Source: Photorhabdus noenieputensis
GTDB lineage: Bacteria; Pseudomonadota; Gammaproteobacteria; Enterobacterales; Enterobacteriaceae
Length of the DNA: 64,000 nt
Reading direction: 5' to 3'
Assembly: GCF_018448935.1 (NCBI RefSeq)
Contig: NZ_RCWC01000003.1
Span: 124,001 to 188,000 of the forward strand
Made by a program: the position numbers and the translations under genes. The notes beneath the pieces were generated by a model. That model had not been told where the DNA came from. It did not search any database and was given only the letters and a program-made list of their open reading frames with translations. Each line of letters starts with the position of its first letter. Position 1 is the stretch's first letter. Below, piece after piece: positions 9,976 to 20,155 of the stretch.

Positions 9976-10866
9976 ATGGCTGTTCAACTTGGTATCAACC
10001 CTCTGACCTGGACTAATGATGACTTACCCACTCTCGGCGCGGACACACCACTGGAAACCTGCTTAATCGAAGGCCGCCAAGCAGGTTTTACCGGTTTTGA
10101 ATTGGGCCATAAATTCCCTCGTCAGGCCAACATATTAGGCCCCATTCTTACCGCCCATGATCTTAGGCTGGTATCTGGCTGGTACTCTGGCGAATTACTC
10201 ACCCGTTCGGTAGCGGAAGAGATTAAAGCGGTACAATCCCACCTGACCCTGCTACGCGAACTGGGGGCTAATGTCATGGTATTTGCGGAAGTGACAAACT
10301 GCATTCACGGCGATCAAAATAAACCGGTCCATCTTCGTCCGCAATTTCCAGCTAGCCGCTGGCAAGAATACGGTGAAAAATTGACTGAATTTGCCCGTTA
10401 CACTCAAGAACAAGGTGTTCAGATTGCTTATCACCACCATATGGGAACTGTCATCGAAACTGAGAAAGATGTTGATCATCTGATGGGAAATACCGGAGAT
10501 GAAGTTGGATTGTTGCTGGATACCGGCCATTTGACTTTTGCTGGCGCTGATCCGCTGGCTATCGCAGAACGCTGGGTAAAACGCATTAATCATGTTCACT
10601 GTAAAGACATCCGCCTTGACGTACTCAACGATATAAAAAATCGTAAAACCAGTTTCCTTGATGCCGTGCTGAGTGGTGTATTCACAGTACCGGGAGATGG
10701 TTGCGTTGATTATCCGGCAATTTTTCAAGTATTGAAAAAACAAAATTATGAAGGCTGGCTAGTAGTTGAAGCAGAACAAGATCCTGCTATTGCTCACCCA
10801 TTCACCTACGCAACGATGGGTTATAACAATTTGCGCAAATTTGCCAGAGATGCCGGATTGGTTTAA
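9976..10866 (+). CDS. iolE: Inosose dehydratase
   Basis: IolE removes water from scyllo-inosose to give the trihydroxycyclohexane dione used by IolD. The 296-residue product is a xylose-isomerase-like TIM barrel; GLLLDTGHLTFAG and NHVHCKDIR carry the metal-binding Asp and His residues expected of the family. The ATG at 9976 with AGGAG at 9964-9968 was chosen over an upstream ATG at 9934 that lies inside the ERIC element. The ERIC separates it from iolC, but no terminator was seen between them. Confidence 0.94.
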   Translation: MAVQLGINPLTWTNDDLPTLGADTPLETCLIEGRQAGFTGFELGHKFPRQANILGPILTAHDLRLVSGWYSGELLTRSVAEEIKAVQSHLTLLRELGANVMVFAEVTNCIHGDQNKPVHLRPQFPASRWQEYGEKLTEFARYTQEQGVQIAYHHHMGTVIETEKDVDHLMGNTGDEVGLLLDTGHLTFAGADPLAIAERWVKRINHVHCKDIRLDVLNDIKNRKTSFLDAVLSGVFTVPGDGCVDYPAIFQVLKKQNYEGWLVVEAEQDPAIAHPFTYATMGYNNLRKFARDAGLV

Positions 10867-10913
10867 TTAATCACAACCTGATTCATACAAAAATAGTACT
10901 GAGGGTAGATAAT

Positions 10914-11741
10914 ATGTCCAAATTATTATCAAAATATCATGCACCGGATCAAAACAAACGAACTCAACATATCACGCCGGAATCAGCAAACTGGAAGTAT
11001 GTCCATTTTGATGTTTATGAGTTGGCTTCGGGTGAAAAAATCACCTTACCCGCATCAGAAAATGAAACCTGTCTGGTTTTGGTGGCAGGCAAAGCCACAG
11101 TGACTACGCCACATCAACGGTTTGAGCATATTGGCGATCGCATGCAGCCATTTGAACGCAAAAAACCTTATGCTGTTTACATCACTGCGGGGGAATCTAT
11201 TGAAATTATTGCCGATACCGCACTTGAACTCGCGGTATGCCAAGCGCCGGGTAAAGGAAGCTACCCGACTCGACTAATTACGCCACAGGATATTGATGCA
11301 GAACAACGTGGCAATGGCTACAACCGACGCTATGTTCACAACATCCTACCGGATAATAAACCTGCTGATAGCTTGTTGGTGGTTGAAGTCTTTACCGATG
11401 AAGGCTGTACCAGTTCCTACCCTAGTCATAAACACGATACCGACAATGCGCCACAGGAAACCTATTTAGAAGAAACCTATTACCATCGCCTGAACCCTTC
11501 TCAAGGGTTTTGCATACAACGCGTCTATACCGATGACCGTTCACTGGATGAATCAATGGCTGTTTACAACAAGGATGTGGTAATGGTGCCCAAAGGCTAT
11601 CACCCAGTGGCAACCATTGCCGGTTACGACAACTATTATCTCAACGTAATGGCCGGGCCAACTCGTAAGTGGCTATTTACCTGGGAAAAAGACCACCAAT
11701 GGGTTAATAGTGAAGAATATGCACAAAAGCATATCAATTGA
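10914..11741 (+). CDS. iolB: 5-deoxy-glucuronate isomerase
   Basis: IolB isomerises 5-deoxy-glucuronate to 5-dehydro-2-deoxygluconate, which IolC then phosphorylates. The 275-residue protein has the double cupin layout of the family, with metal-ligand-rich stretches (SYPSHKHD and EETYYHRL) and the VPKGYHPV segment in the second half. GAGGG lies upstream of the start. It is the last gene of the cluster and ends 48 bases before CRISPR array 1. Confidence 0.94.
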   Translation: MSKLLSKYHAPDQNKRTQHITPESANWKYVHFDVYELASGEKITLPASENETCLVLVAGKATVTTPHQRFEHIGDRMQPFERKKPYAVYITAGESIEIIADTALELAVCQAPGKGSYPTRLITPQDIDAEQRGNGYNRRYVHNILPDNKPADSLLVVEVFTDEGCTSSYPSHKHDTDNAPQETYLEETYYHRLNPSQGFCIQRVYTDDRSLDESMAVYNKDVVMVPKGYHPVATIAGYDNYYLNVMAGPTRKWLFTWEKDHQWVNSEEYAQKHIN

Positions 11742-11788
11742 TGCATATCGAGAAGAAAATAGATTGCTTTTTTAGCGCACTCAATCGA

Positions 11789-13196
11789 GTGCGCTGCTGC
11801 CTGTACGGCAGTGAACACAAACCAATACCGGGAGTTTTTAGCTCGTATTTTCTAAGCTGCCTGTGCGGCAGTGAACAAGAAGAATCAAGGTTTAACCCGA
11901 ATGCTATCGTTTCTAAGCTGCCTGTGCGGCAGTGAACTACTTAGAAACCGTCTTCAAGCGGTAACTCACTTTCTAAGCTGCCTGTGCGGCAGTGAACAGA
12001 TATGCTGATAAACAGACGCAGAGAACAAATTTCTAAGCTGCCTGTGCGGCAGTGAACGCGGGAACTGAAACAGCGTCACATCCTTGGCTTTTCTAAGCTG
12101 CCTGTGCGGCAGTGAACTTAGCTAATATACTGGTTAAGTGGTTTTCTGTTTTCTAAGCTGCCTGTGCGGCAGTGAACATTCCATAGGCTTTAGTGTCAAT
12201 GTACATAACTTTCTAAGCTGCCTGTACGGCAGTGAACTTTCTTAAGCTTAGTTCCAACTATCTCAGGATTTTCTAAGCTGCCTGTACGGCAGTGAACATT
12301 CGATGTCTAAATTATAAATTTCCCGGTACTTTCTAAGCTGCCTGTACGGCAGTGAACAACACTCGCCGCCGTTCCCGCTTAACCGATGATTTCTAAGCTG
12401 CCTGTACGGCAGTGAACAATACCGCATCGACAGTTGCCTTTGGGGTCTTTTTCTAAGCTGCCTGTACGGCAGTGAACTAAGGCAGGTTCCTTCAATCGCT
12501 TCAGCATTATTTCTAAGCTGCCTGTACGGCAGTGAACGCAACAGCGGAAGAGTTACACAATATGCAAAATTTCTAAGCTGCCTGTACGGCAATGAACACC
12601 ACTGAACCCGCAATTCTTGACCAAACCAATTTCTAAGCTGCCTGTACGGCAGTGAACATGACGATGTTCCCGCTATGCGGGGTTTCAAATTTCTAAGCTG
12701 CCTGTACGGCAGTGAACTTTAGTGCGCCACCAGAAATGTGTTCTTCGATTTCTAAGCTGCCTGTACGGCAGTGAACTTATTGCCGATTTAAAAGCATCAT
12801 CCCAATCCTTTCTAAGCTGCCTGTACGGCAGTGAACTACACCGTCGAATAAAGAATGCCTCTCTAAACTTTCTAAGCTGCCTGTACGGCAGTGAACGGTA
12901 AAACCGGAACTGTCTATGTTGAGCAAAATTTCTAAGCTGCCTGTACGGCAGTGAACTAACAGAGCTGATTTTACGTTCAAACCGTCATTTTCTAAGCTGC
13001 CTGTACGGCAGTGAACTGATCAAATCGAAATGTCAATATGAGTCAAGCTTTCTAAGCTGCCTGTACGGCAGTGAACTGAGAGAAAAAGTGTTCTGTTTCT
13101 TTATTCAGTTTCTAAGCTGCCTGTACGGCAGTGAACTGGTAGTCTCGGGACAGTGTTAGCAGCCTTCGTTTCTAAGCTGCCTGTACGGCAGTGAAC
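11789..13196 (-). CRISPR. CRISPR array 1, type I-F, 24 repeats and 23 spacers
   Basis: The 28-nt repeats read GTTCACTGCC...CTTAGAAA on the - strand, with mostly 32-nt spacers (one of 33, one of 31). The CTGCC/GGCAG arms form the hairpin cut by Csy4. The repeat at the left end (11789-11816) has a degenerate outer third, so the left is leader-distal; the leader lies to the right. Six repeats near the left end (ending 11876 to 12177) carry G in place of A in the loop, and the repeat ending at 12597 has a G-to-A change in the stem. No repeated spacer was noticed by eye. Confidence 0.98.
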
Positions 13197-13326
13197 TGTT
13201 AGATGCTACCTTTAATTTACTGATTATTAAAGAACATAATGATAAAAAGCAGAAAAACCCTTTTTATTAGCACCATATAATATTATATAAAAATCAACAA
13301 GTTAAAATCAACCGCAAAAAAAGGGT
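13197..13326 (-). promoter_or_regulatory. Leader of CRISPR array 1
   Basis: The AT-rich leader matches the array 2 leader over its first 75 or so bases with one difference. It contains an IHF-like site with one mismatch at 13213-13225, a perfect WATCAANNNNTTR site at 13292-13304, and 9-bp inverted arms ACCCTTTTT (13257-13265) and AAAAAGGGT (13318-13326), 52 bases apart. Leader function in transcription and spacer integration is known for type I-F. The rest of the gap to 13519 shows no gene. Confidence 0.85.
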
Positions 13327-13519
13327 AAAAATAGGGTCGCACATCTGGTTAATGCAATGATACCCAATGCTTCAAAAAACCAACTAAATATCCTAAAACT
13401 GAGCTGCTTACTCTTTTTACGATCACATATAGTTGTATAAAATAGCGGGTAATTTTTTTATAAAAATTAAGAAGATTGCTCCCTTTTTCATGACTAATTA
13501 TATTTTAAGAGAGACACAA

Positions 13520-14317
13520 ATGACTTCGCTACCCATTTATCATGTCGATGCATTCACCGATAGCCCATTTTCTGGTAATCCAGCCGCTGTTGTTATATTA
13601 GATAATTGGCTTCCAGATGAAACTCTATTATCTATTGCTATGGAAATAAATCTCTCTGAAACTGCTTTCCTGGTCGATAACCACCTACGTTGGTTTACAC
13701 CAAAAGTTGAAGTTGATTTATGTGGGCACGCAACATTAGCGACAGCTTGCGTGATGGTTGAACATTTATCTGTTACTGATAATCCTATCGTATTTCAAAC
13801 TCGCTCCGGGAATATTGCCGTTTATCATGACAACGGTACTTATACACTTGATTTACCCAGAACTACTTACAAAGAAGAGTTCGCTCTACAAGCAAATATC
13901 GAAAATGCATTAAGTCAGAAAATATCCGAGCTTTTTGTCTCTCATAATCGCTACATTTGTTTACTCGAAACCACAGAACAAGTTTTAAATACAAAACCTA
14001 ATTTTGACAAAATAGCCACTCTGCCTTTGCCAGGAGTTGTCATAACAGCACCAGGTGAACAACAAATTGACTTTGTTTCCCGATATTTCGCACCTGCTAA
14101 GGGTGTACCAGAAGATCCAGTAACCGGATCATCACATTGTGTATTGGCCCCATTTTGGGGCGACCGTTTAAATAAACAGAGATTGTATGCACGCCAATTG
14201 TCAAAACGCAGTGGAAACATTATGTGTGAATTGCATGGAGATCGGGTACATTTATCAGGCAAAGCTACATTATTTTCCTACGGGCATATCGTCCTCAATT
14301 CCCTAAATATTTCTTAA
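13520..14317 (+). CDS. PhzF family isomerase/epimerase
   Basis: The 265-residue protein belongs to the PhzF/DapF-like fold family: it opens with YHVDAFTDSPFSGNPAAVV, has the NLSETAFL motif with the catalytic Glu, DLCGHATLA, and a second-half EDPVTGSSHC. Substrates vary across the family (phenazine precursors, others unknown), so no function is assigned. The start at 13520 follows AAGAGAG; upstream codons are AT-rich and not family-like. The gene stands alone between two CRISPR arrays transcribed toward it from opposite ends of the gap, which suggests array insertion around a resident gene. Confidence 0.88.
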   Translation: MTSLPIYHVDAFTDSPFSGNPAAVVILDNWLPDETLLSIAMEINLSETAFLVDNHLRWFTPKVEVDLCGHATLATACVMVEHLSVTDNPIVFQTRSGNIAVYHDNGTYTLDLPRTTYKEEFALQANIENALSQKISELFVSHNRYICLLETTEQVLNTKPNFDKIATLPLPGVVITAPGEQQIDFVSRYFAPAKGVPEDPVTGSSHCVLAPFWGDRLNKQRLYARQLSKRSGNIMCELHGDRVHLSGKATLFSYGHIVLNSLNIS

Positions 14318-14360
14318 GATAAACACGTCACTAATATTATTAATACAAAACCTTAAGGAA

Positions 14361-14397
14361 AAAAGAGTTCTGCTATTAAAGCAAAACTCTTTTATTC
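14361..14397 (+). terminator. Terminator of the phzF-family gene
   Basis: AAAAGAGTT (14361-14369) pairs with AACTCTTTT (14385-14393), followed by ATT. The stem's T-run merges with the first bases of the degenerate terminal repeat of array 2. Confidence 0.75.
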
Positions 14398-15080
14398 TGG
14401 CTGCCTGTACGGCAGTGAACGGCGTGCATCAATCACAGATAAGCCGCTGGCATTTCTAAGCTGCCTGTACGGCAGTGAACTGATGCTGAATTGCGTATTC
14501 GTCTCGCGAAATTTTCTAAGCTGCCCGTGCGGCAGTGAACTAGGTAAGACCATCCAACTGAAACTCAGTGGATTTCTAAGCTGCCTGTGCGGCAGTGAAC
14601 ACGGCGAATTTACGAATGGCAATGTCGCTGCTTTTCTAAGCTGCCTGTGCGGCAGTGAACGGAAACTTCCTTCGAACCGAATTCCTTTTTCATTTCTAAG
14701 CTGCCTGTGCGGCAGTGAACAGATTGGTTGACGGATGATTTCGGCAATGAATTTTCTAAGCTGCCTGTGCGGCAGTGAACATGGAGAAGATAAATGTCTG
14801 AAACGTTCACGTTTTCTAAGCTGCCTGTGCGGCAGTGAACTCTTCGATATCGTGAATTTCTTCAATAAACGCTTTCTAAGCTGCCTGTGCGGCAGTGAAC
14901 TTTCCCTGATGAGATTGCTCGCGTCGCACGATTTTCTAAGCTGCCTGTGCGGCAGTGAACTATATAAGGCTTTATGCTTCTATCGATTTTCTTTTCTAAG
15001 CTGCCTGTGCGGCAGTGAACCATGTTCGGGCTGCTTTGGCTATGCTGATTCATTTCTAAGCTGCCTGTGCGGCAGTGAAC
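14393..15080 (-). CRISPR. CRISPR array 2, type I-F, 12 repeats and 11 spacers
   Basis: The period is exactly 60 bases (28-nt repeats, 32-nt spacers). The repeat at 14393-14420 has a degenerate outer end, marking the leader-distal side. The next repeat has the A form of the loop and the third a double variant; all repeats nearer the leader carry the G form. The leader lies between the array and the csy4 stop, so the cas operon reads straight into the array. Confidence 0.98.
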
Positions 15081-15210
15081 TGTTAGATACTACCTTTAAT
15101 TTACTGATTATTAAAGAACATAATGATAAAAAGCAGAAAAACCCTTTTTATTAGCAGCGGCTAATCCCTTAAATAAATCAATAAGTTATAATTAGCCGCT
15201 AAAAAAGGGT
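15081..15210 (-). promoter_or_regulatory. Leader of CRISPR array 2
   Basis: The leader is near-identical to that of array 1 next to the repeat. Arms ACCCTTTTT (15141-15149) and AAAAAGGGT (15202-15210) lie 52 bases apart around a perfect IHF-type site (15176-15188). An inner pair, AGCGGCTAAT and ATTAGCCGCT, nests inside. The outer arm touches the csy4 stop codon. Confidence 0.85.
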
Positions 15211-15764
15211 CAAAACCAAGGGATGGTAGCTGATGAACTTAATCCATATGAGCTAAAAACTCCTGACGTCGGTTTGTCTTGTATTGGCCCTTGTTCGACA
15301 AATAACGGAAAACTTTGTCCTGATGACAAGCTTTTAAGGTACAGAAACGGTAAATGAGTACGTTGTTCCTTGCTTATTGGAATACACTGCCGAGCTTGTT
15401 CCTCCGTTAACCATCCTTTTTTAATCGAACGACGGCGAATCCTATCAACATTGCTTTTTACCTGCACTCGGCTAACACGACGATATCGAGCATCCTTAGG
15501 TACCAGCTTGATATCAATCACCTCAGTATAATCCCTGAGTCCTTTTAACCAAGATAATGTTTGCAAGTCATTCAGCGCTTCGCTTGAACCGTGAATTCTC
15601 AGCGTATCCCCCAGTGTTTTTCTCGCACACGGAAAACTGACCCCAATACGTCCGTTACCTACTTGCCCCAAAGCCCGATGCAGTTTAGCAAATAACGCTT
15701 CCATAAGGTCTTGCTGGCTAAATTCAGGATCGGGAAGAACACGGATTTCAAAGTAATAATCCAT
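15210..15764 (-). CDS. cas6f: Type I-F crRNA endoribonuclease Cas6f/Csy4
   Basis: This 184-residue RNase cuts the pre-crRNA at the base of each repeat hairpin and stays bound to the crRNA 3' hairpin in the Csy complex. His29, the catalytic residue of the family, is present (KLHRAL), and the Arg-rich helix that grips the RNA stem is visible as NVDRIRRRSIKKG. The C-terminal Gly/Ser-rich stretch ends in TIPWF. It is the last cas gene of the operon, 9 bases after csy3, and its stop codon abuts the leader of array 2. Confidence 0.96.
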   Translation of the reverse strand: MDYYFEIRVLPDPEFSQQDLMEALFAKLHRALGQVGNGRIGVSFPCARKTLGDTLRIHGSSEALNDLQTLSWLKGLRDYTEVIDIKLVPKDARYRRVSRVQVKSNVDRIRRRSIKKGWLTEEQARQCIPISKEQRTHLPFLYLKSLSSGQSFPLFVEQGPIQDKPTSGVFSSYGLSSSATIPWF

Positions 15765-15773
15765 CTGATCCCC

Positions 15774-16781
15774 TTATTCACCTTTTTCACCAAAAACACC
15801 GCCACGAATTAGCGTCGCCATAACATAGTGTTGTTGCTCTACTTCTGGCGTTTTTCCTTTAACAACCCAGTTATCTAACAAAGTATAAAAATCCATTTTT
15901 ACTTTAGGCTGACGATAAGCCTTACCACGACTGGTGACAGAACCATAGGGTTCAACCGCTATTGGGCCAAGACCTAATTCCATAGCGTCTGGGTACCATG
16001 TGTCAATGGTGCGGAGCGCATTACCCACTTTCTGCGAATGCAATGCAGCGATCTCATTGACCTGATATAACACTTTGCTTTTTTTACTGTTACTGTCGAG
16101 AACCAACTCTTGAGAAGGGAAAATTTCCTGCCCATGCCCCAAACGAACAAATGCCTCAACATTGAATAATGTTGATCTATCGCCTGACAATCCTTCTTCA
16201 ATTTCGGCAGCAAGTTCAGCTAACTCACCGTCTACCTTACCAAATCCACGTAAGCTAAAATTTTCGCAATCAAACTCCCACCATTTGCCACTCTTACCAC
16301 TTACGCGAACCTTCATTTCTTCTGCTCCAACTCGGTTACGCCACAAAAACCGTCCATTAGCCAAGTTTTCTGCATAACGTGCTGCAAGCGTTTTGAAACC
16401 ATGTTCAGCGATATAACCGTTAATCACGTTTGCCAGTTCAGCTTGATAAGCCTGATCATTACATACTGATGGTGTTGAAAGATTGCCTAAGACCCGTAAT
16501 GTAAAACTAACTTTTAGGGTATCAGCATCAAAAGGCAATGCGGCAACATCGACACGTTGCAGGTTTGCTTTTTGAATCTCCGCATCCAGTTTGGCTGGAT
16601 CGCTGGTTAATGTGTTTTTCAAGCGGTTAGAGATCGTCCCTCTAACCGCTTTTTCCTGAATAGCAATAGGCTTCCATTCATTTATTTGACTCCAATTTCC
16701 AGCAAACATTAAAGCATCAGAGTTAGAAAGTTTACGTTCAAATGCCAGTACAGAAGCTGTTTTAATAGTTGATTTAGACAT
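15774..16781 (-). CDS. csy3: Type I-F Csy3 (Cas7f) backbone protein
   Basis: Csy3 forms the six-subunit backbone that wraps the crRNA spacer in the surveillance complex. The 335-residue length and the N-terminal segment [20 protein letters not shown] are typical of the family. An AAGGA site lies ahead of the start. It lies 23 bases after csy2 in the csy1-csy2-csy3-csy4 run. Confidence 0.96.
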   Translation of the reverse strand: MSKSTIKTASVLAFERKLSNSDALMFAGNWSQINEWKPIAIQEKAVRGTISNRLKNTLTSDPAKLDAEIQKANLQRVDVAALPFDADTLKVSFTLRVLGNLSTPSVCNDQAYQAELANVINGYIAEHGFKTLAARYAENLANGRFLWRNRVGAEEMKVRVSGKSGKWWEFDCENFSLRGFGKVDGELAELAAEIEEGLSGDRSTLFNVEAFVRLGHGQEIFPSQELVLDSNSKKSKVLYQVNEIAALHSQKVGNALRTIDTWYPDAMELGLGPIAVEPYGSVTSRGKAYRQPKVKMDFYTLLDNWVVKGKTPEVEQQHYVMATLIRGGVFGEKGE

Positions 16782-16804
16782 GTAGATATCCTTCTTTAAA
16801 TTAA

Positions 16805-17773
16805 TCAGTCGATTATTCTTACTTTCTTATTGGGTTTGGATTGACGGGAAACAGACTGTTGATTACAACACCTGTATATACCCTCTCCCTCTTGATAGTC
16901 ATAACACCAGAGTAACTGGCGAATATCATCAATACGGTGCGGGCTTTTCCATTCACCTACCCCATAGATTGCTTCAACAAAACGAAATGGAGTATTAGGA
17001 TCACGAGTTTTATCTACTGTCCCGGCGGAATATAATGGTGATATCGCTTGATAACCTGTCATCAAAGGGACTAAATATCCAGAACCTGGTTTAGGAATAT
17101 ATTCCCAAGATGCAGGATCACCAATTTCAGGTTGCTTATCATCCTGAGTAGGAATAGCCCGCATTTTAATAGTAGAAAAATCAAGCCAGGCATCAATCAT
17201 CTCTGCTTGAGGATTATCCTGTTTTAATTCTTCGTAGTGTTCAGCTAACAATTCAGAGCGATCTAGCAAGGCAAAACCCGGTAATAAACGACGCATTAAT
17301 TTACGGGTTGCCTGTTCTTCTTGCGGAAAAGCAATAACATTGACTTTAGTAATTTCAGTGATTGTACCACCGGCTAGTCGCTGAGTTGGACATATCTCCA
17401 GTAAATATTGTTCCAATTCGTTAGCTTCTGTATCGCCAGCAATTTCACCAGAACATTCTATTAATAAAGAAACTGTCATATGCATACGACCTTCTTCATT
17501 AATCGTCTCCGTTTTTGCTTCTTTGGTTAGAGGATTGCGAGTTAATGCAAAAACTTTATCTTTAATTGGATCGGACTGATATACATGAAGTTGGTGGTTA
17601 TGACAAATTACACCACAATTTTCTAGTCTTAGATTATAGCTTTCTTGTAGCTTACGTGAGATAGCATGAGTAAACCCAAGAAAGTGAGTGATTGCCGGAA
17701 AACCATAGGTTAAACCAGTAATAGCATTAGCATTCTCTACTCGAATATGATGTAAAATAATTAAATGGCTCAT
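16805..17773 (-). CDS. csy2: Type I-F Csy2 (Cas5f)
   Basis: Csy2 pairs with Csy1 at the crRNA 5' end and helps recognise the PAM. The 322-residue product opens with a long beta segment and [18 protein letters not shown], typical of Csy2. Its start overlaps the csy1 stop by 4 bases (ATGA), indicating translational coupling. Confidence 0.95.
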   Translation of the reverse strand: MSHLIILHHIRVENANAITGLTYGFPAITHFLGFTHAISRKLQESYNLRLENCGVICHNHQLHVYQSDPIKDKVFALTRNPLTKEAKTETINEEGRMHMTVSLLIECSGEIAGDTEANELEQYLLEICPTQRLAGGTITEITKVNVIAFPQEEQATRKLMRRLLPGFALLDRSELLAEHYEELKQDNPQAEMIDAWLDFSTIKMRAIPTQDDKQPEIGDPASWEYIPKPGSGYLVPLMTGYQAISPLYSAGTVDKTRDPNTPFRFVEAIYGVGEWKSPHRIDDIRQLLWCYDYQEGEGIYRCCNQQSVSRQSKPNKKVRIID

Positions 17774-19128
17774 AACGGTACCTCTGGCAATTCATCCTCA
17801 AATTCACGTAGCCGCTCTTTAAACACAGAAGCCCACTCACGACGTTCAGATAATCCCATTTCTAACCGCTCATGCCTTAAACTCTGATTCAGCCAGTAAC
17901 TAAAATCTACGGCTATCTCTTTTTTCCAGTCACCACCTTCGCGTTCAAATTTAAACGTTTCATCTTGCTGACAACGATAAGGATCAAGCCAAAGTTGTTG
18001 AGCTCGTTTTAACTCACAACCTTCATTAGCACTCCAACCTTTCATCTCAATCAAATTTTGTATGACAACGACATAGTTAAATAAAATATCAATAATTTCA
18101 TCAACATATCCCTGACGACATTGTTGGATCTCTAATGTGTTTTCATATTTTTGTACCCTTAACAAATACCGTTGCATCTGCCAAATAGTGCTACGGACTA
18201 ATGATACAAACTCACAATCCAGATCAAAAATAGACCTATGTTTCATAGGTGGTTTAGTCATATTTTTCCATTCAGGAGCTGAACATGGTAAAAGATAGAC
18301 TCGTCCACCCCGCATATTGTTAAGATAAGAGGTAATTTGTGGCTTAGTGCTACCAAAATACTGCACAGCAGTATTAGGATAAATCGCGATAATTTCAGGA
18401 CGCCAAGATTCTTCTTTTTTCGCTTTGCTAATTTCTTTAGATAATTCACCAAAGCGTGCTCCAGTAATACGCTGATGCATGGTATGTGCCAGAGATGAAG
18501 AAAATAGTGGGCCTAATAAGTGATATTTATTATAGCCAACAGGAAAATAAAGCTGTTTCGCTAGTCTATGTGAAGAAAGTCGTTTATCTGATAAAATTTG
18601 ACTAAACCCATTGATCCATAATTCAAGCTGCTGCTGATTTTTCGCCAGTGCAGCTAGTGCTGAATAGTCTGCCCGATTTATATTTGCCAGCAATGAATCA
18701 CCTTCCCGATATTCCGTTAATAATAATTTCGCAATATCAAGAGCAGCCGCATTTCCTGCCGCATCTATGGCAGGTTTATCTAAAGCTGCCGTGGAAAGAT
18801 ATTTAATATCTTTTTTTACATTTGCTTTTGATTGTACCGCAAAAATACTGCTACCTCTTGCATCAGTATGAGTAAATTTCAGCACATGTGTCACTAAGCG
18901 GATTTGATCCACTCGATTAACCGCATCATCCAACCAATTTCTAACTTCATAGTGCTCTTCCCATTCCTTGCGTTTTTCAGCTAATTCTTGTTTAGCTAGC
19001 GTAATATCCTCCATAGAGGTTAGTTTTGCCAATTTTTTTTCAGCCTCTTTATCAAAAGCCTCCAGCTTTGATTGTTTACGGCTTTCAATATAATCGACAA
19101 TAAATCGACTCAATCCATTTTCATTCAT
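17770..19128 (-). CDS. csy1: Type I-F Csy1 (Cas8f) large subunit
   Basis: Csy1 is the large subunit that reads the PAM in target DNA and recruits Cas2-3. The 452-residue length fits, and the N terminus ([18 protein letters not shown]) and the [18 protein letters not shown] segment are family-like. Unlike the usual close packing, it is separated from cas2-3 by about 1 kb that holds a toxin-antitoxin remnant, so it may need its own promoter. Confidence 0.94.
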   Translation of the reverse strand: MNENGLSRFIVDYIESRKQSKLEAFDKEAEKKLAKLTSMEDITLAKQELAEKRKEWEEHYEVRNWLDDAVNRVDQIRLVTHVLKFTHTDARGSSIFAVQSKANVKKDIKYLSTAALDKPAIDAAGNAAALDIAKLLLTEYREGDSLLANINRADYSALAALAKNQQQLELWINGFSQILSDKRLSSHRLAKQLYFPVGYNKYHLLGPLFSSSLAHTMHQRITGARFGELSKEISKAKKEESWRPEIIAIYPNTAVQYFGSTKPQITSYLNNMRGGRVYLLPCSAPEWKNMTKPPMKHRSIFDLDCEFVSLVRSTIWQMQRYLLRVQKYENTLEIQQCRQGYVDEIIDILFNYVVVIQNLIEMKGWSANEGCELKRAQQLWLDPYRCQQDETFKFEREGGDWKKEIAVDFSYWLNQSLRHERLEMGLSERREWASVFKERLREFEDELPEVPL

Positions 19129-19715
19129 AGGCTCTTACCTACCTTATCAAAATGATTATCTGGTTGTCTGCTAAATTTAGCGCGAAAACATGATTTTGTA
19201 CATCATCAACGAATAAATACTTCAGCTTTGAGCTCATCACCTTAACCAAGGTATTTTAATTTACTCCGTTCATTCTCTTTACCAAGATTTGGCCTCTGTA
19301 TATTCCACAACAAAATACCTAAAAATCACCCTAATGTATCGCTGTAGTAATGAGAAATAGGGTATCAATCAAGTCATGGTATTAAATTTGTTTCTTCTGC
19401 CAATTCAAGATGAATCAGTATGCTCATAACATCTCATTATCAACGACATATTCATTAGACAGTTTATTTCTTTAAACGTTCAATTTATTTTAAAAAAGTC
19501 TCCCTTTTTTAAGTACTTTTGAGGGGTAACTCGCAATTTTATATATAATTTTCATAGTACTGCTCGTTATAAATAAGCTTAATACAAAACACTGGGCGTT
19601 ATCCATAGGCATTAAGCTCAAACGAGCATAAAATTCTTCGACTACCATACGTGATAACAGCCAAATACATTTAATGTTTTCCATCTCTAGCCTCAATTCA
19701 AAACAATCAGCCACA
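19129..19715. other. Gap upstream of csy1, no intact gene seen
   Basis: This AT-rich stretch separates csy1 from the toxin remnant. It must hold the csy1 promoter if one exists. Inverted 9-mers AGGTATTTT and AAAATACCT lie about 55 bases apart near 19249-19315. An open frame at 19490-19714 has no recognisable features. No CRISPR-repeat-like sequence was found by eye. Confidence 0.5.
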
Positions 19716-19796
19716 TTAAATCACTTCTCTCTCGAATCGGCGGATTTCGAACAGATCTCTTTGGGCATACGGTGTTAAACAATAGAAGAACAACAT
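19716..19796 (-). pseudogene. Truncated RelE/ParE-type toxin
   Basis: The start codon overlaps the antitoxin stop (TAATG), the usual coupling in such modules. The 26 residues include TPYAQRDLFEIRRF, which looks like the N terminus of a RelE/ParE toxin (family about 95 residues), then an in-frame TAA ends it. No continuation was found in other frames, so the toxin is probably dead. Confidence 0.6.
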
Positions 19797-20056
19797 TAGT
19801 CGTACTTGCCTGTCTCTAGTTCATCAAAAAACGATTCACCATCAACTAGGTTGCCTGCTTCAATATCAGCTTCGGCTTGAATTGTTCTGGATTTCAAAAA
19901 CTGAATCTTAAGCGCTTCAATGTTTTCATGTTCATCTATTGATAGAACAACAGCCACTGGCTTGCCGTTCTTATTAATCTGGATTAGAGCACGCTGCGCT
20001 CTTAACAACACATCACCAAAGTGAGTTTTAGCTTCATTGGCAAAAAGTGCATACAT
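19796..20056 (-). CDS. Phd/YefM-type antitoxin between cas2-3 and csy1
   Basis: The 86-residue protein reads as a prevent-host-death antitoxin: FANEAKTHFGDVLLRAQ, then QINKNGKPVAVVLS, and a C-terminal toxin-binding tail with DGESFFDELETGKYD. The frame is open further upstream to 20119, but the ATG at 20056 aligns with the usual family start. The cognate toxin next to it is cut short. The gene is on the cas strand and inside the cas operon, 100 bases from the cas2-3 stop, so it splits the operon. Confidence 0.85.
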   Translation of the reverse strand: MYALFANEAKTHFGDVLLRAQRALIQINKNGKPVAVVLSIDEHENIEALKIQFLKSRTIQAEADIEAGNLVDGESFFDELETGKYD

Positions 20057-20155
20057 ATTTGTAGTCTCGCTAATATCGATATCGTTCGACTCGCTTAGTT
20101 TGATCGAATCGAACGACAATCACCACGATCATTACCTAAAAACACCGCATATTAT

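Noticed and set aside
11774-11795. Perfect 9-bp hairpin after iolB as an intrinsic terminator
   Set aside because: The T-run lies before the stem on the + strand and no T-run follows on either strand in the direction of transcription. It is reported only as a hairpin at the array edge.
12263-15154. Several open frames of 60-160 residues with repeated CGSE, LPYRQLRN or HCRTGSLE units
   Set aside because: They are translations of the CRISPR repeats and spacers in arrays 1 and 2. The same applies to the frames in array 3 (24574-25447).
19490-19714. 74-residue open frame in the cas gap as the missing toxin
   Set aside because: No toxin motifs, no ribosome-binding site, and it does not continue from the truncated toxin start.
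19129-19795. CreTA-type RNA toxin-antitoxin with a CRISPR-like mini repeat in the cas operon gap
   Set aside because: I looked for repeat-like sequence (CTGCC/GGCAG arms) and saw none. The protein-type module explains the gap better.
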